Source: Pseudovibrio sp. Alg231-02 (GTDB taxonomy: Bacteria; Pseudomonadota; Alphaproteobacteria; Rhizobiales; Stappiaceae). Taken from it: 64,000 nucleotides of DNA. Position 1 is the stretch's first letter. Each line of letters opens with the position of its first letter. The stretch covers positions 725,042 to 789,041 of the forward strand of contig NZ_FREX01000002.1 in NCBI RefSeq assembly GCF_900143565.1, given 5' to 3'. A program made the translations under genes and the position numbers. This document shows, piece by piece, positions 9,824-20,243 of the stretch. Below the pieces are notes generated by a model. The model saw only the letters and a list, made by a program, of their open reading frames with translations, did no database searches and was not told the origin of the DNA.

Positions 9824-11164
9824 ATGGCTTCTGCTGCCGAGCAACTTGCTTCAAACCTTAACTTTTCTGCCTTTGCTAAAGCCGAGGAACTGAAGAAGCG
9901 GATCTGGTTCACGCTAGGCGCGCTTTTGGTTTATCGATTCGGAACCTATATCCCTCTGCCTGGAATTAATCCTGACGCGCTCGCACAGGCCTTCGGAAAC
10001 GTACAAACTGGCATTGTTGGCCTGTTTAACATGTTCTCCGGTGGTGCTGTCGAGCGTATGGCTATTTTTGCCCTCGGCATCATGCCTTACATTTCTGCGT
10101 CGATTATCATCCAGCTTATGACTTCTGTTGTTCCTGCTTTGGAACAGCTGAAGAAAGAGGGTGAGCAAGGCCGGAAAAAAATTAACCAGTACACACGTTT
10201 TGGTACAGTGATTCTGGCAACCTTCCAGGCCTACGGTATTTCCGTTGGTCTTGAGGCTGGCGCGAACATTGTTATCGATCCGGGCTGGTTCTTCCGTATT
10301 GCAACAGTTCTTACCCTTGTTGGTGGTACTATGTTCCTGATGTGGCTGGGTGAGCAAATCACCTCTCGCGGCATTGGTAACGGCATTTCTTTGATCATTT
10401 TCTCCGGTATTGTTGCCGGGCTTCCTTCTGCGATTGCTTCCACTTTGGAACTTGGTCGTCAGGGCGCGCTAGCAACTCCAATCATTCTGGCAGTCATCAT
10501 ACTGTCTGTGGTGGTTATCGGCGTTATCGTCTTCATGGAACGTGCACAGCGACGGTTGCTGATTCAGTATCCACGTCGTCAACAGGGCAATAAGATGTTT
10601 GAGGGGAACACATCGTTCCTGCCACTCAAACTCAATACGGCTGGTGTTATTCCACCGATTTTTGCGAGCTCCTTGTTGCTGGTACCAGCGACTGTAGCCA
10701 GTTTCCAAACCGGTGATTCCACTGGTTCGATGGCGTGGTTGACAACAATCACTGCGCTGCTGGGACACGGTCAACCAGCCTACATGGCTCTTTATGCAGC
10801 ATTAATCATCTTTTTCTGCTTCTTCTACACCGCGATTGTTTTCAATCCGTCGGAGACAGCAGACAACCTCAAGAAGCATGGTGGCTTCATTCCAGGAATT
10901 CGTCCAGGCGAACGTACTGCGCAGTACATTGACCATGTGCTAACTCGCATTACGGTTGTTGGTGCAATATACATTACTCTCATTTGTTTGTTGCCAGAGT
11001 TCCTGATCTCAGCAACGGGTGTGCCGTTCTACTTCGGTGGTACGTCTCTGCTCATTGTTGTTAGCGTCACCATGGATACCGTTTCTCAGATCCAGGGACA
11101 CCTTCTTGCTCATCAGTACGAGGGCTTGGTGAAGAAAACGAAGTTGAGGGGGAAACGTAGATGA
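9824..11164 (+). CDS. secY: Protein translocase subunit SecY
   Basis: This 446-residue inner membrane protein is the channel subunit of the SecYEG translocon, which exports unfolded preproteins and inserts membrane proteins. Ten hydrophobic segments can be traced. Family motifs include [40 protein letters not shown] and [20 protein letters not shown], and the basic C-terminal tail ends [10 protein letters not shown]. The last bases overlap the adk start by 4 nt (ATGA), the usual alphaproteobacterial secY-adk arrangement. Confidence 0.98.
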   Translation: MASAAEQLASNLNFSAFAKAEELKKRIWFTLGALLVYRFGTYIPLPGINPDALAQAFGNVQTGIVGLFNMFSGGAVERMAIFALGIMPYISASIIIQLMTSVVPALEQLKKEGEQGRKKINQYTRFGTVILATFQAYGISVGLEAGANIVIDPGWFFRIATVLTLVGGTMFLMWLGEQITSRGIGNGISLIIFSGIVAGLPSAIASTLELGRQGALATPIILAVIILSVVVIGVIVFMERAQRRLLIQYPRRQQGNKMFEGNTSFLPLKLNTAGVIPPIFASSLLLVPATVASFQTGDSTGSMAWLTTITALLGHGQPAYMALYAALIIFFCFFYTAIVFNPSETADNLKKHGGFIPGIRPGERTAQYIDHVLTRITVVGAIYITLICLLPEFLISATGVPFYFGGTSLLIVVSVTMDTVSQIQGHLLAHQYEGLVKKTKLRGKRR

Positions 11165-11733
11165 GATTGATTCTTCTTGGCCCTCCTGGTGCTGGTAAAG
11201 GCACTCAGGCAGGTCGACTTGTTGCGGTGCATGGTATTGTCCAGCTTTCTACTGGTGACATGCTTCGTGCAGCTGTTGCAGCTGAAACCGAAGTCGGCTT
11301 GAAGGTTAAAGATGTTCTGACACGTGGTGACCTGGTTTCTGATGACCTGATTTGTTCCATCATTTCTGATCGTATTGATCAGGCTGATTGTGCAAAAGGG
11401 TTCATTCTGGACGGTTTCCCACGCACCATTGCTCAGGCAGACGCTCTTGGCGAACTGCTTGAGAAGAAGGACCAGAGACTTGATGCTGTTGTGCAGCTGA
11501 AGGTTGATGAAGGTATCCTTCTTGAGCGTATCGAAACACGTGCTCGTGAAAGCGCGGAAGCTCGATCCGATGACAATGCAGAGTCTTTGAAGAAGCGTCT
11601 TGCAGTTTACAACGAGCAGACAGCCCCGCTTATCAAGTACTATGGTGAGCGGAACATGCTGATGAGCGTTGATGGCATGAAGTCCGTTGACGAGGTTGCT
11701 TCAGAGATCGATACGATTTTGAGCACGGTTTAA
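11161..11733 (+). CDS. adk: Adenylate kinase
   Basis: This 190-residue cytoplasmic enzyme interconverts ATP + AMP and 2 ADP. It has the P-loop [12 protein letters not shown] (about residues 7-18), the AMP-binding QLSTGDMLR and the DGFPRT motif. The LID region is short (between RIETRA and NAESLKKRL), so this is the short form without a zinc-binding LID. Its ATG overlaps the secY stop by 4 nt, so it is translated with secY. Two hairpins lie downstream, before rpsM. Confidence 0.97.
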   Translation: MRLILLGPPGAGKGTQAGRLVAVHGIVQLSTGDMLRAAVAAETEVGLKVKDVLTRGDLVSDDLICSIISDRIDQADCAKGFILDGFPRTIAQADALGELLEKKDQRLDAVVQLKVDEGILLERIETRARESAEARSDDNAESLKKRLAVYNEQTAPLIKYYGERNMLMSVDGMKSVDEVASEIDTILSTV

Positions 11734-11746
11734 TCCGTGCTTTTTG

Positions 11747-11770
11747 AAGGCAGGCGCTTGCGCTTGCCTT
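11747..11770 (+). terminator. Hairpin after adk (weak terminator or processing site)
   Basis: AAGGCAGGCG pairs with CGCTTGCCTT (one G-T pair) around a CTTG loop, 14 nt after the adk stop. The tail is TATAATAAAG rather than a T-run, so it may be a processing or attenuation site. TATAAT at 11771-11776 also resembles a -10 box, but no convincing -35 was found at the right distance. Confidence 0.45.
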
Positions 11771-11785
11771 TATAATAAAGTATAG

Positions 11786-11825
11786 CCGGCGCACATCGAC
11801 ACCATAATCGATTGGCGCCGGTTTT
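11786..11825 (+). terminator. Terminator-like hairpin in the rpsM leader
   Basis: CCGGCGC (11786-11792) is perfectly complementary to GCGCCGG (11815-11821) and is followed by TTTT. It sits 130 nt before the rpsM start. A stem with a short T-tract between adk and rpsM could act as attenuator or partial terminator separating the spc and alpha blocks. This is positional inference. Confidence 0.45.
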
Positions 11826-11954
11826 CCTTGGGAAACCGAGGCTGATCTTTTTGCTGTGTGATGGTGCGCCCTCAACCTGCCTGGTTGTAGGTGTGTTATC
11901 GGCAAAAAAATGGGAGAGGGAACAAACGTACCCTCGTAATTGGAGAAAACAAAC

Positions 11955-12323
11955 GTGGCACGTATTGCTGGCGTCAACCTTCCGACGAATAAGCGCGTAG
12001 TTATCGCGCTGCAGTACATTCATGGCATTGGTGCGAAGTTCGCGCAGGAAATCACCGAGAAAGTCGGTATTGCTGCAGAGCGTCGCGTCAACGAACTTTC
12101 TGATGCAGAAGTTCTGAAAGTCCGTGAAGCAATCGACGCTGAATACACCGTTGAAGGTGATCTTCGTCGTGAAACTGCAATGAACATTAAGCGTCTCATG
12201 GACCTTGGCTGTTACCGTGGCCTGCGCCACCGTCGTGGTCTGCCTGTCCGTGGTCAGCGCACTCATACCAACGCTCGCACCCGTAAGGGCCCTGCTAAAG
12301 CGATCGCTGGTAAGAAGAAATAA
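11955..12323 (+). CDS. rpsM: 30S ribosomal protein S13
   Basis: This 122-residue S13 (uS13) makes intersubunit bridges and contacts P-site tRNA. It has the family N-terminus [30 protein letters not shown] and the C-terminal [20 protein letters not shown]. The start is GTG 11955 with GGAGAAAA 8 nt upstream; a TTG at 11940 would add five non-conserved residues. It opens the alpha block (rpsM-rpsK-rpoA-rplQ). rpsD, which sits in this operon in E. coli, is absent. Confidence 0.96.
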   Translation: MARIAGVNLPTNKRVVIALQYIHGIGAKFAQEITEKVGIAAERRVNELSDAEVLKVREAIDAEYTVEGDLRRETAMNIKRLMDLGCYRGLRHRRGLPVRGQRTHTNARTRKGPAKAIAGKKK

Positions 12324-12388
12324 CTAGCCGGTTATCCGGTGGAGCCGCCGGCTATACGGCGGTGTAGATATCGAAGTTAGGAAATATA

Positions 12389-12778
12389 ATGGCTAAAGAA
12401 TCGACGCGCGTGCGTCGTCGCGAACGGAAGAACATTTCTTCAGGTGTCGCGCATGTGAACTCTACGTTCAACAACACCATGATCACCATCACCGATGCTC
12501 AGGGCAATGCGATCTCTTGGTCGTCTGCCGGCGCGCTTGGCTTTAAGGGTTCTCGTAAGTCTACCCCTTATGCTGCACAGGTCGCTGCCGAAGACGCTGG
12601 TCGTAAGGCTGCTGAACACGGCATGCGTACTCTCGAAGTAGAAGTACGTGGTCCAGGTTCTGGACGTGAATCCGCTCTGCGTGCGCTTCAGGCTGCAGGT
12701 TTCGTTATTACATCTATCCGTGATGTAACTCCGATCCCGCACAATGGTTGCCGCCCACGCAAGCGTCGCCGCGTCTAA
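12389..12778 (+). CDS. rpsK: 30S ribosomal protein S11
   Basis: This 129-residue S11 (uS11) is part of the 30S platform near the E-site and Shine-Dalgarno helix. Motifs include [40 protein letters not shown] and the C-terminal [16 protein letters not shown]. It follows rpsM after a 65-nt gap that can form two alternative hairpins. Confidence 0.97.
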   Translation: MAKESTRVRRRERKNISSGVAHVNSTFNNTMITITDAQGNAISWSSAGALGFKGSRKSTPYAAQVAAEDAGRKAAEHGMRTLEVEVRGPGSGRESALRALQAAGFVITSIRDVTPIPHNGCRPRKRRRV

Positions 12779-12852
12779 CAGTTCGTTAGGCTAGTTTTCC
12801 ACCCAGGCAAGGATTAGTTGACTTTTAGGTCAACGGGAAAGCCAGAGGGTTT

Positions 12853-13881
12853 ATGAACGTGACTATTCAAAAAAATTGGCAAGAGCTTATCAAGCCAACT
12901 AAACTCGACATTCGTGCTGGCGATGATGCACGCTTTAAGGCTTCTGTGATTGCAGAACCTCTTGAGCGTGGCTACGGCCTGACTCTTGGTAACGCACTGC
13001 GCCGCGTTCTGCTTAGCTCCCTTCAGGGTGCTGCAGTGACTGCGGTTCAGATTGATGGCGTTCTCCATGAGTTCTCGTCTATTCCTGGCGTTCGTGAAGA
13101 TGTGACTGACATCATCCTGAACATCAAGGAAATCGCGCTTCGCATGGAAGGCGAGGGACCAAAGCGTATGGTTCTGCGTAAGCAGGGTCCTGGTGCGGTC
13201 TACGCTGGCGATATTGAAACTGTAGGTGACGTTGAGGTTCTTAACCCAGGTCTGCTGCTGTGTAACCTTGATGAAGGTGCGGAAGTTCGCATTGAATTCA
13301 CTGTAAACACCGGCAAGGGTTATGTTCCAGCTGCCGCTAACCGCCCAGAAGACGCTCCAATTGGTCTGATTCCGGTTGACAGCCTGTATTCTCCGGTTAA
13401 GAAGGTTTCTTATAAGGTTGAGAACACCCGTGAAGGTCAGGTTCTTGATTATGATAAGTTGACTTTGACTGTTGAAACTGACGGATCTGTGATCCCTGAA
13501 GATGCAGTAGCATTTGCTGCTCGTATCCTGCAGGATCAGCTGTCTATCTTCGTGAACTTCGAAGAGCCACAGCGTGAAGTTCAGGAAGACACAGTCGCGG
13601 AACTTGCGTTCAACCCAGCACTGCTGAAGAAGGTTGATGAGCTTGAGTTGTCTGTACGTTCGGCAAACTGCCTGAAGAACGACAATATCGTATATATTGG
13701 CGATCTCATTCAGAAGACAGAAGCAGAAATGCTTCGTACACCGAACTTCGGTCGTAAGTCTCTCAACGAGATCAAAGAAGTTCTGGCGCAAATGGGCCTG
13801 CATCTCGGTATGGAAGTGGCAAACTGGCCGCCTGAAAATATCGATGAGCTCGCTAAGCGCTACGAAGACCACCAATATTAA
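12853..13881 (+). CDS. rpoA: DNA-directed RNA polymerase subunit alpha
   Basis: This 342-residue alpha subunit dimerises to start RNA polymerase assembly. The N-terminal domain (about 1-235) has [20 protein letters not shown] and the dimerisation helix. The C-terminal domain (about 255-330), which binds UP elements and activators, has [20 protein letters not shown] and [20 protein letters not shown]. Length is typical for alphaproteobacteria. It lies directly after rpsK because rpsD is missing from the operon. Confidence 0.98.
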   Translation: MNVTIQKNWQELIKPTKLDIRAGDDARFKASVIAEPLERGYGLTLGNALRRVLLSSLQGAAVTAVQIDGVLHEFSSIPGVREDVTDIILNIKEIALRMEGEGPKRMVLRKQGPGAVYAGDIETVGDVEVLNPGLLLCNLDEGAEVRIEFTVNTGKGYVPAAANRPEDAPIGLIPVDSLYSPVKKVSYKVENTREGQVLDYDKLTLTVETDGSVIPEDAVAFAARILQDQLSIFVNFEEPQREVQEDTVAELAFNPALLKKVDELELSVRSANCLKNDNIVYIGDLIQKTEAEMLRTPNFGRKSLNEIKEVLAQMGLHLGMEVANWPPENIDELAKRYEDHQY

Positions 13882-13963
13882 AGGAACAGGAACTGAGCGC
13901 GCTGCGTGAGGTTCCGGCGATCTGATGTACTAGATCGTAATTGACTTAACAAAGGAGAGGGCC

Positions 13964-14398
13964 ATGCGCCACGGTAATTCCGGCCGCAAGCTCAATCGGA
14001 CGTCAAGCCACCGTAAAGCGATGTTCGCTAACATGGCAGCTTCGCTCATCCAGCATGAGCAGATTGTTACGACGCTTCCGAAAGCAAAAGAGATGCGTCC
14101 AATCATCGAGAAGCTCATCACTCTGGGCAAGCGCGGCGACCTGCATGCACGTCGTCAAGCAATTTCCCAGATCCGCGACACTGCAATGGTAGCAAAACTG
14201 TTTGATACCCTCGCAGAGCGTTATGCGGACCGTCAGGGTGGTTATTCTCGCGTGCTGAAAGCTGGTTTCCGTCATGGTGATAATGCACCAATGGCTGTTA
14301 TCGAGCTGGTTGAGCGCGACGTAGAAGCTAAAGGCGCTGCAGATCGTGCACGCGCTGCTGCTGAAGAAGCTGCTGAGACAGCTGAAGCTGCTGCATAA
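13964..14398 (+). CDS. rplQ: 50S ribosomal protein L17
   Basis: This 144-residue L17 (bL17) lies near the tunnel exit. The N-terminus [20 protein letters not shown] and the motif [20 protein letters not shown] are diagnostic. The C-terminal 30 residues form an alanine/glutamate-rich tail seen in other alphaproteobacterial L17. AAAGGAGAGG precedes the ATG. It is the last gene of the ribosomal block, with a strong terminator 22 nt downstream. Confidence 0.97.
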   Translation: MRHGNSGRKLNRTSSHRKAMFANMAASLIQHEQIVTTLPKAKEMRPIIEKLITLGKRGDLHARRQAISQIRDTAMVAKLFDTLAERYADRQGGYSRVLKAGFRHGDNAPMAVIELVERDVEAKGAADRARAAAEEAAETAEAAA

Positions 14399-14420
14399 GC
14401 TTTTCGCATAAGCGATTTGA

Positions 14421-14448
14421 AAAAGGGTGCCTTCGGGTGCCCTTTTTT
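14421..14448 (+). terminator. Intrinsic terminator of the ribosomal protein operon
   Basis: The stem AAAAGGGTGCC/GGTGCCCTTTT closes on a C(TTCG)G tetraloop and runs into six T residues. It lies 22 nt after the rplQ stop, a textbook rho-independent terminator ending the S10-spc-alpha transcription unit. Confidence 0.92.
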
Positions 14449-14734
14449 GTTGCCTGAATGAAATTCACTCAAGGGCTCTCAATTATTTCAGAACGAATCT
14501 GATGAAATAGTTTGCGTAACGTGAGTTTTAACAGGTGGAACTGGATTGTTCGGGTCAGGTTGGTACTGCAACTTATGATAGTACAGCGTGCTTCCAGTTT
14601 TGTGAGAAAACACAGCTAAATCATATCGGTATTTCAATTTTTCTTCGATTTGAAAAGCATTTTAAATATTTGTTTTAAGCGGAGATTAACACTATAGCCC
14701 GACTATGCTCCCAACGTATTACTCGGGGGCAAAT

Positions 14735-16933
14735 ATGCGTTCTAAATCTGATGAGAGCGGCTCTGTATCCTCACCTAGAGTCAAAAATTATTTTAATCGT
14801 ATTGCTGTTCGTCTTCCATTCATTATGGTTGGGCTTGCAATTATTGCGAGTGCCGTTGTGGCATTCCTTGGGTATACGCGTGCTGAGAGCGCGCTGACTG
14901 AAGCGAGCAAGACACAGCTCGTACTCGTGGCACAGGCTCGTCGGGATACTCTCGATGAAAAGCTGGAGCGCGTTGATAGCGATATCAAGCGTCTGGTCAA
15001 GAGTAGCGCTATGCGCGTTACCATGACCGACTTGCTGGCCTCCATGGATTCTCTGAGTGCAGATAAGGATGACATCCTTAGCTACTTCCAAAAGAGTGGC
15101 TCTTCTGTTGCTGATCGTCTGCAGCTGACTGGGAATGGTAACAAGACGCTTTATTCCTGGCGTCATGCTGTTGTTCATCCAGACTTTGTGGCGAGTGTAA
15201 CCGGTGGAGGTTATGCGGACATCCTGATCATGGATGCAAACGGTCTGGTGATTTACTCTGCGACCAAGTCCTCTGAATTTCTTGAGAGCGTGAAGGATGG
15301 CAAGCTATCCGGTACATTGCTTAGTCAGGAATTCAATAAGGCGGCGAAAGCCACTGAAGGCGACGTTGTCTATTCTGAGATCGCTCAATATGCGCCTGAT
15401 GGAAATTCTGCATCCCTTTTGATTTCGGCTCCTGTGTTTGTTGAAGACTTCAACCAGGTCACGTTTAAGGGTGTTATCTCCATTCGTCTCGGCTCTGAGT
15501 TCTTCGATAGTGTTTTGCAAAATCGTGAGAATATGGGTGAGACTGGTCAGACCTATCTGGCACGCATTGATGGCACCATCCTTTCAAATCAGGTTCTGTC
15601 TGATGTGCCGACAGCTCTGGTGAAGAAAGATGACCCAGAGGTTGTTGCCAAAGTTGTCGAAGACCTGCAGGCGAACCTGGAAAGCAATGTTGGTTTTGCT
15701 GAAGTGAAGGAACAGTTTGTTCTGGCCCTGCCACTTGGTTTTGAAAAACTCCCAACCGTTATCGTTGCAAAGACTGATGTAAGCGAAGCGCTGGCTGTGG
15801 TTCATGCCCTCGCTAAAGAGATCATCATTAGCGGATTAATCGTGTTGGCAGTTGTTGCTGCAATTGGCATCTTCATGGCACGTAGTCTGTCTACTCCGCT
15901 TAATCGACTGTCAGCCAATCTTAATAAGATTGCGAACGGCAATCTGGATGTGGAGATTATCTCTGCTCAGCGTAAGGATGAGATTGGCGATATTGGCCGA
16001 GCTGTTCAGTCTTTCCAGGTTGGTCTTGTCCGTGCAAGAGAGCTGGATGAGAAACAGGTACGTGAGCAACATGAGCAGGAAGAGCGTGTGAAGCGCGTGG
16101 ATGCTTTGAACGAGAACTTTGATGTTGGCGTTCGAGACATCCTGACCACTGTGACTGATGCTGGCGGTAATCTGGAAACCACCGCGAAGAGTATGGCAAG
16201 CATCTCTGAGCAGACCAACACTGAAGCGCAGACGGTGTCTTCTGCTTCTGAACAGTCCTTGATGAACCTTCAGGCTGTTGCGGGTGCTGCTGAAGAACTT
16301 TCTGCGACTGTTGGTGAGATTGACCGTGAGGTTCGTCGTTCTGCTGATGTTTCGAAGCAAGCGGCTGAGAAGGCTGCTGCGGCTGAGGTGTCTGTAAACG
16401 GTCTTATGGAAGCTGCACAGCGCATTGGTGAAGTTGTATCTCTCATCAATGATATTGCTGATCAGACCAACTTGTTGGCGCTGAATGCGACGATTGAGGC
16501 TGCTCGTGCTGGCGAAGCTGGTAAAGGCTTTGCGGTTGTTGCATCCGAAGTTAAAGGCCTTGCGAACCAGACTGGTCAGGCAACTGGCGAGATCAGTGTT
16601 CAGATTCAGTCTGTTCAGGCTGAGACCGAGAAGGCTGTTGCGGCTATCAAGGAAATCAGCACGGTTATTGGTGACGTGAATGAAGCGGCGACTGCGATTG
16701 CAGGTGCTGTTCAGGAACAGGCCGTAACCGCAACAGATATCTCCAGTAATATTCAGCAGGTGACTTCTGGTAGCTCTGAGGTTGCTCAGGCCATTACCCG
16801 TGTGAGCATGATCGCAAGTGACGCTGGTCATGAAGCAGAGAATGTTCTTGGCGCTGCAAACCAGCTGACACACCAGTCAGAAGAGCTGAAGAACATGGTT
16901 GAACAATACCTTGAGAACATCCGGGCAGCCTAA
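14735..16933 (+). CDS. Methyl-accepting chemotaxis protein
   Basis: This 732-residue transmembrane chemoreceptor signals through CheW-CheA. It has an N-terminal membrane segment ([20 protein letters not shown], about 24-43), a long periplasmic sensor region (about 45-360) of the dCache-like kind, a second membrane segment ([20 protein letters not shown]), a HAMP domain and a cytoplasmic signalling coiled coil. The hairpin tip reads [20 protein letters not shown]. No CheB/CheR-binding pentapeptide is visible at the C-terminus. ATG 14735 has GGGGG 6 nt upstream; an ATG ten codons earlier lacks one. It stands alone, without che genes, and the ligand cannot be told. Confidence 0.93.
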   Translation: MRSKSDESGSVSSPRVKNYFNRIAVRLPFIMVGLAIIASAVVAFLGYTRAESALTEASKTQLVLVAQARRDTLDEKLERVDSDIKRLVKSSAMRVTMTDLLASMDSLSADKDDILSYFQKSGSSVADRLQLTGNGNKTLYSWRHAVVHPDFVASVTGGGYADILIMDANGLVIYSATKSSEFLESVKDGKLSGTLLSQEFNKAAKATEGDVVYSEIAQYAPDGNSASLLISAPVFVEDFNQVTFKGVISIRLGSEFFDSVLQNRENMGETGQTYLARIDGTILSNQVLSDVPTALVKKDDPEVVAKVVEDLQANLESNVGFAEVKEQFVLALPLGFEKLPTVIVAKTDVSEALAVVHALAKEIIISGLIVLAVVAAIGIFMARSLSTPLNRLSANLNKIANGNLDVEIISAQRKDEIGDIGRAVQSFQVGLVRARELDEKQVREQHEQEERVKRVDALNENFDVGVRDILTTVTDAGGNLETTAKSMASISEQTNTEAQTVSSASEQSLMNLQAVAGAAEELSATVGEIDREVRRSADVSKQAAEKAAAAEVSVNGLMEAAQRIGEVVSLINDIADQTNLLALNATIEAARAGEAGKGFAVVASEVKGLANQTGQATGEISVQIQSVQAETEKAVAAIKEISTVIGDVNEAATAIAGAVQEQAVTATDISSNIQQVTSGSSEVAQAITRVSMIASDAGHEAENVLGAANQLTHQSEELKNMVEQYLENIRAA

Positions 16934-16964
16934 ATTCTGTCAGGTTTTATCGAGACGAGTGAGG

Positions 16965-16993
16965 CGCCGGGGAGACCCGGCGTTTTACGTTTT
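16965..16993 (+). terminator. Intrinsic terminator after the chemoreceptor gene
   Basis: CGCCGGG (16965-16971) and CCCGGCG (16976-16982) form a perfect 7-bp stem with a GAGA loop, followed by TTTTACGTTTT. It lies 31 nt after the chemoreceptor stop. Confidence 0.85.
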
Positions 16994-17198
16994 GAGCAGG
17001 TGAGATCTTTTTTAGTGCACTCAAACTGTTACTAGTTTGAAATCCACATGCAGTTTTCGGGGATACGAGCTCGCTGCTTAAAACCGACAGATTGGCCTTT
17101 TCATTTCCATATTGCAGACTTATCTGTAACCTGCTGCTCCCAAATTTTTTGAAAGAAAATCATTGTGAACTGGGGGCTCTTGCCGAAGGGATTTAAGA

Positions 17199-18644
17199 AT
17201 GGGTCAAATCAGGAAGTCAGCTGCTCACCTGCTTTTTTGTGCAGTTCTTGGGACTACTGGCGTTGTTGCAACGCAAAGCACTGGTGCACTGGCCAGTGAA
17301 AAGACTGTTCCAACATCTCAAGCCGAGATTTCACTTTCCTTCGCTCCTATTGTGAAGAAGGTCGCACCAGCGGTGGTGAATGTGTACGCAAGTCGTACCG
17401 TGCAAGAGCGCCGCAGAGTTTCTCCATTCTTTGATGATCCGTTCTTCCGTCGTTTCTTTGGTGAGCAATCTGATCGGTTTGCACCTCGTTCGCGCAGCCG
17501 TGTTCAAAGCTCCCTGGGCTCTGGTGTGATCGTTTCTGCTGATGGCACGATTATTACCAACCATCACGTTATCGCGGGCGCTGATGAGGTGCGTGTGGCA
17601 CTTTCTGATCGACGTGAGTTTGATGCCGATATCATCTTGATGGATGAGCGCACAGATCTTGCCGTTTTGAAGGTGCGCAACGCAGAAGGGGCGTTCCCTG
17701 TTGTGCCGTTTGCCAACTCTGATGAACTTGAGGTGGGTGATCTGGTGCTGGCGATTGGGAACCCGTTTGGTGTTGGACAGACCGTGACGCAGGGTATTGT
17801 CTCCGCTGTTGCGCGAAATCAGGTCGGTGTCTCGGACTATCAGTTCTTCATTCAGACAGATGCCGCCATTAATCCAGGTAACTCGGGTGGGGCGCTGGTT
17901 GATCTAAACGGGCATCTTGTTGGTGTGAACACTGCGATCTTCTCGCGTTCGGGTGGTTCCAACGGTATTGGTTTTGCAATCCCTGCCAATATGGTGGAAG
18001 TGGTTGCTTCAGCTGCCGATGACGGCGGTATCGTGCGCCGCCCGTGGGTTGGTACCAGTGTGCAGCCAGTCAGCTCTGATATTGCTGCCAGCCTTGGATT
18101 GGAGCGTCCTAGTGGGGTTCTGGTGACACGTATTCAGGAAGGAAGCCCAGCTGACCGTGCTGGTATTCGTGTCGGCGACCTGATCATGTCTGTTGGTGGC
18201 ACTCAGGTGGATGATCCAGATGCTTATGGTTACCGTTTGGCTACGAAGAAAGTTGGCGGTGTCACGCGTTTTGAGATGTTGCGTGGTGGCGAAGCTTTTG
18301 CTGTTGAGATCAGTCTTGAGCGTGCACCGGAAACTGTGGCTAGAGATGAAAGAGAGATCAAAGGGAACTCGCCATTTACTGGTGTACGGGTTATGAATCT
18401 TTCTCCTGCTGTGGCTGAAGAGTTGCGCATGTACAACGAGTTTTCAGGCGTTGTAATTGCTGATATTAAAGCTCGTAGTACTGCTGCCTATGTCGGCTTT
18501 AAACCCGGTGATATCGTGGTTGAGATTAATGGCGCTGAAGTTCAAAGCACCAAAGACCTTTCCAAGCTGACCGGCAAGAAGCAGCGCACCTGGAACATCA
18601 CTTTTAAACGTGATGGTCAGCTACGGCAGGTAAGTTTGCGATAA
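17199..18644 (+). CDS. Do-type periplasmic serine protease (DegP/DegQ family)
   Basis: This 481-residue HtrA-family protease/chaperone should act in the periplasm on misfolded envelope proteins. A signal peptide (about 1-33, ending ALAS) is followed by a trypsin-like domain with the catalytic triad H123 (TNHHVI), D153 (RTDLAVL) and S229 (GNSGGAL), then two PDZ domains (about 290-375 and 395-480). An insertion rich in Phe and Arg (RRRVSPFFDDPFFRRFFG) precedes the protease core, as in the LA loop of DegP. GAAGGGA precedes the ATG. The neighbour is rarA, 55 nt downstream, so the two may be cotranscribed. Confidence 0.93.
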   Translation: MGQIRKSAAHLLFCAVLGTTGVVATQSTGALASEKTVPTSQAEISLSFAPIVKKVAPAVVNVYASRTVQERRRVSPFFDDPFFRRFFGEQSDRFAPRSRSRVQSSLGSGVIVSADGTIITNHHVIAGADEVRVALSDRREFDADIILMDERTDLAVLKVRNAEGAFPVVPFANSDELEVGDLVLAIGNPFGVGQTVTQGIVSAVARNQVGVSDYQFFIQTDAAINPGNSGGALVDLNGHLVGVNTAIFSRSGGSNGIGFAIPANMVEVVASAADDGGIVRRPWVGTSVQPVSSDIAASLGLERPSGVLVTRIQEGSPADRAGIRVGDLIMSVGGTQVDDPDAYGYRLATKKVGGVTRFEMLRGGEAFAVEISLERAPETVARDEREIKGNSPFTGVRVMNLSPAVAEELRMYNEFSGVVIADIKARSTAAYVGFKPGDIVVEINGAEVQSTKDLSKLTGKKQRTWNITFKRDGQLRQVSLR

Positions 18645-18699
18645 TGCTGTTTTTGAGAGTTTTACTCTCCAGAACAGTCTAGAGGAATGTTGAGAGACC

Positions 18700-20010
18700 A
18701 TGAGTGATCTATTTTCCGCCAATGGGATGGATCAGCTGGAAGACAGGCCGCTTGCAGACCGCATGCGGCCTCGTGTTCTGGAGGATGTTGTCGGACAAGG
18801 CCACCTTTTGGGTGATGCTGGTATTTTAAGCCGCATGCTGCGGTCCGGCTCTCTGGGGTCTCTCATCTTCTGGGGGCCTCCGGGTACCGGTAAGACCACG
18901 GTTGCCCGTTTGCTTGCAGATGCTACGGAACTGGAATTTGAGCAGATCTCTGCGATTTTCTCCGGTGTTGCTGATCTCAAAAAGTGTTTTGAGCGTGCTA
19001 GAGGACGTCAGATTTCCGGCAAACGGACTTTGCTGTTTGTTGACGAGATCCATCGCTTCAACCGTGCTCAGCTGGATAGTTTTTTGCCTGTGATGGAAGA
19101 TGGCACCATCACTCTGGTAGGTGCGACGACTGAGAACCCGAGCTTTGAGCTGAATGCGGCGCTGCTGTCCCGTTCGCATGTGTTGACGTTCCATTCACTC
19201 GATGAAGATGCGCTGATTGATTTGCTCAAACGCGCGGAAGAGGTGATGGGGCGTGACTTGCCGCTGGATGAGGATGCGCGTCTATCTCTCGTGCGTATGG
19301 CAGATGGTGATGGCCGGTCAGCATTGACTTTGGCGGAAGACGTTTGGCGTACGGCTGGCGATGACGAGATTTTCGACACGGAACGCCTGGCGGAAGTGGT
19401 GCAGCGACGTGCGCCGATCTACGACAAGACCAAGGACGGGCATTACAATCTCATCTCTGCGCTTCATAAGTCCATTCGTGGGTCGGACCCTGATGCAGCG
19501 CTCTACTGGATGTGCCGGATGCTGGAGGGCGGAGAAGACCCGCTTTACATCATTCGCCGTCTGACGGTGATGGCCTCTGAAGATATTGGCATGGCTGATC
19601 CCAATGCGCTGGTGCAGGTGAATGCTGCACGTCATGCGTTTCAGCTGGTTGGTTCACCAGAAGGGGAGTATGCACTGGCTCAGGCTGCGGTCTATCTGGC
19701 CACAGCTCCCAAGTCCAATGCGTCCTATCTGGCTTACAAGGCTGCTCGTATGGATGCGCGGGAACATGGATCACTTGTACCGCCAAAGCACATCCTGAAT
19801 GCACCGACCACGCTTATGAAGAAGATGGGGTATGGTGAGAGTTATCGTTACGATCATGATGAGCCAGATGCGTTTTCTGGTCAGGATTACTTCCCTGAGA
19901 AGATGGGCCGGCAAAAATATTATGAACCGAATGCCCGTGGCTTTGAGCGCGATGTTCAAAAACGTCTGAGCTATTGGGATCGCTTGAGAAAAGAGCGTGG
20001 CACTGCTTAG
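18700..20010 (+). CDS. rarA: Replication-associated recombination protein A (RarA/MgsA)
   Basis: This 436-residue AAA+ ATPase is of the RarA/WRNIP1 family and acts at stalled replication forks. Walker A is GPPGTGKTT (K65), Walker B LLFVDEIHRFN (about 111-121), and sensor 1 is in LVGATTENPSFEL. The C-terminal MgsA tetramerisation region contains SALHKSIRGSDPDAALYWM and MASEDIGMADPNAL. The degP-rarA order is seen in other Rhizobiales-type genomes. Length is normal and no defect was seen. Confidence 0.95.
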   Translation: MSDLFSANGMDQLEDRPLADRMRPRVLEDVVGQGHLLGDAGILSRMLRSGSLGSLIFWGPPGTGKTTVARLLADATELEFEQISAIFSGVADLKKCFERARGRQISGKRTLLFVDEIHRFNRAQLDSFLPVMEDGTITLVGATTENPSFELNAALLSRSHVLTFHSLDEDALIDLLKRAEEVMGRDLPLDEDARLSLVRMADGDGRSALTLAEDVWRTAGDDEIFDTERLAEVVQRRAPIYDKTKDGHYNLISALHKSIRGSDPDAALYWMCRMLEGGEDPLYIIRRLTVMASEDIGMADPNALVQVNAARHAFQLVGSPEGEYALAQAAVYLATAPKSNASYLAYKAARMDAREHGSLVPPKHILNAPTTLMKKMGYGESYRYDHDEPDAFSGQDYFPEKMGRQKYYEPNARGFERDVQKRLSYWDRLRKERGTA

Positions 20011-20243
20011 GGCTGTCTGTCTGGGTTCTCGTTGGAACGTTGCGACAGAGTTCGTTGTATCGCCTTTTCTGAAAACTGGCGGTCACTTTTCAAGACTACA
20101 CATAAACTACACGTAACTTTGTTTGGGTTTCCCGATTGCATTCGGGCATCCTAATTCGCACACTGACATATGAGCTTGTTGCGTTCATTTATATCTGCGC
20201 ATCATACTCTGACTTCTTTATTTAAGCGAATTCTGGTGCATGT

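Noticed and set aside
12814-13875. 353-codon frame antisense to rpoA
   Set aside because: It is complementary to a highly conserved gene and has no start signal or motif.
15911-16873. 320-codon frame antisense to the chemoreceptor gene
   Set aside because: The plus-strand product is a clear chemoreceptor with its signalling hairpin in this interval; the antisense product has no recognisable feature.
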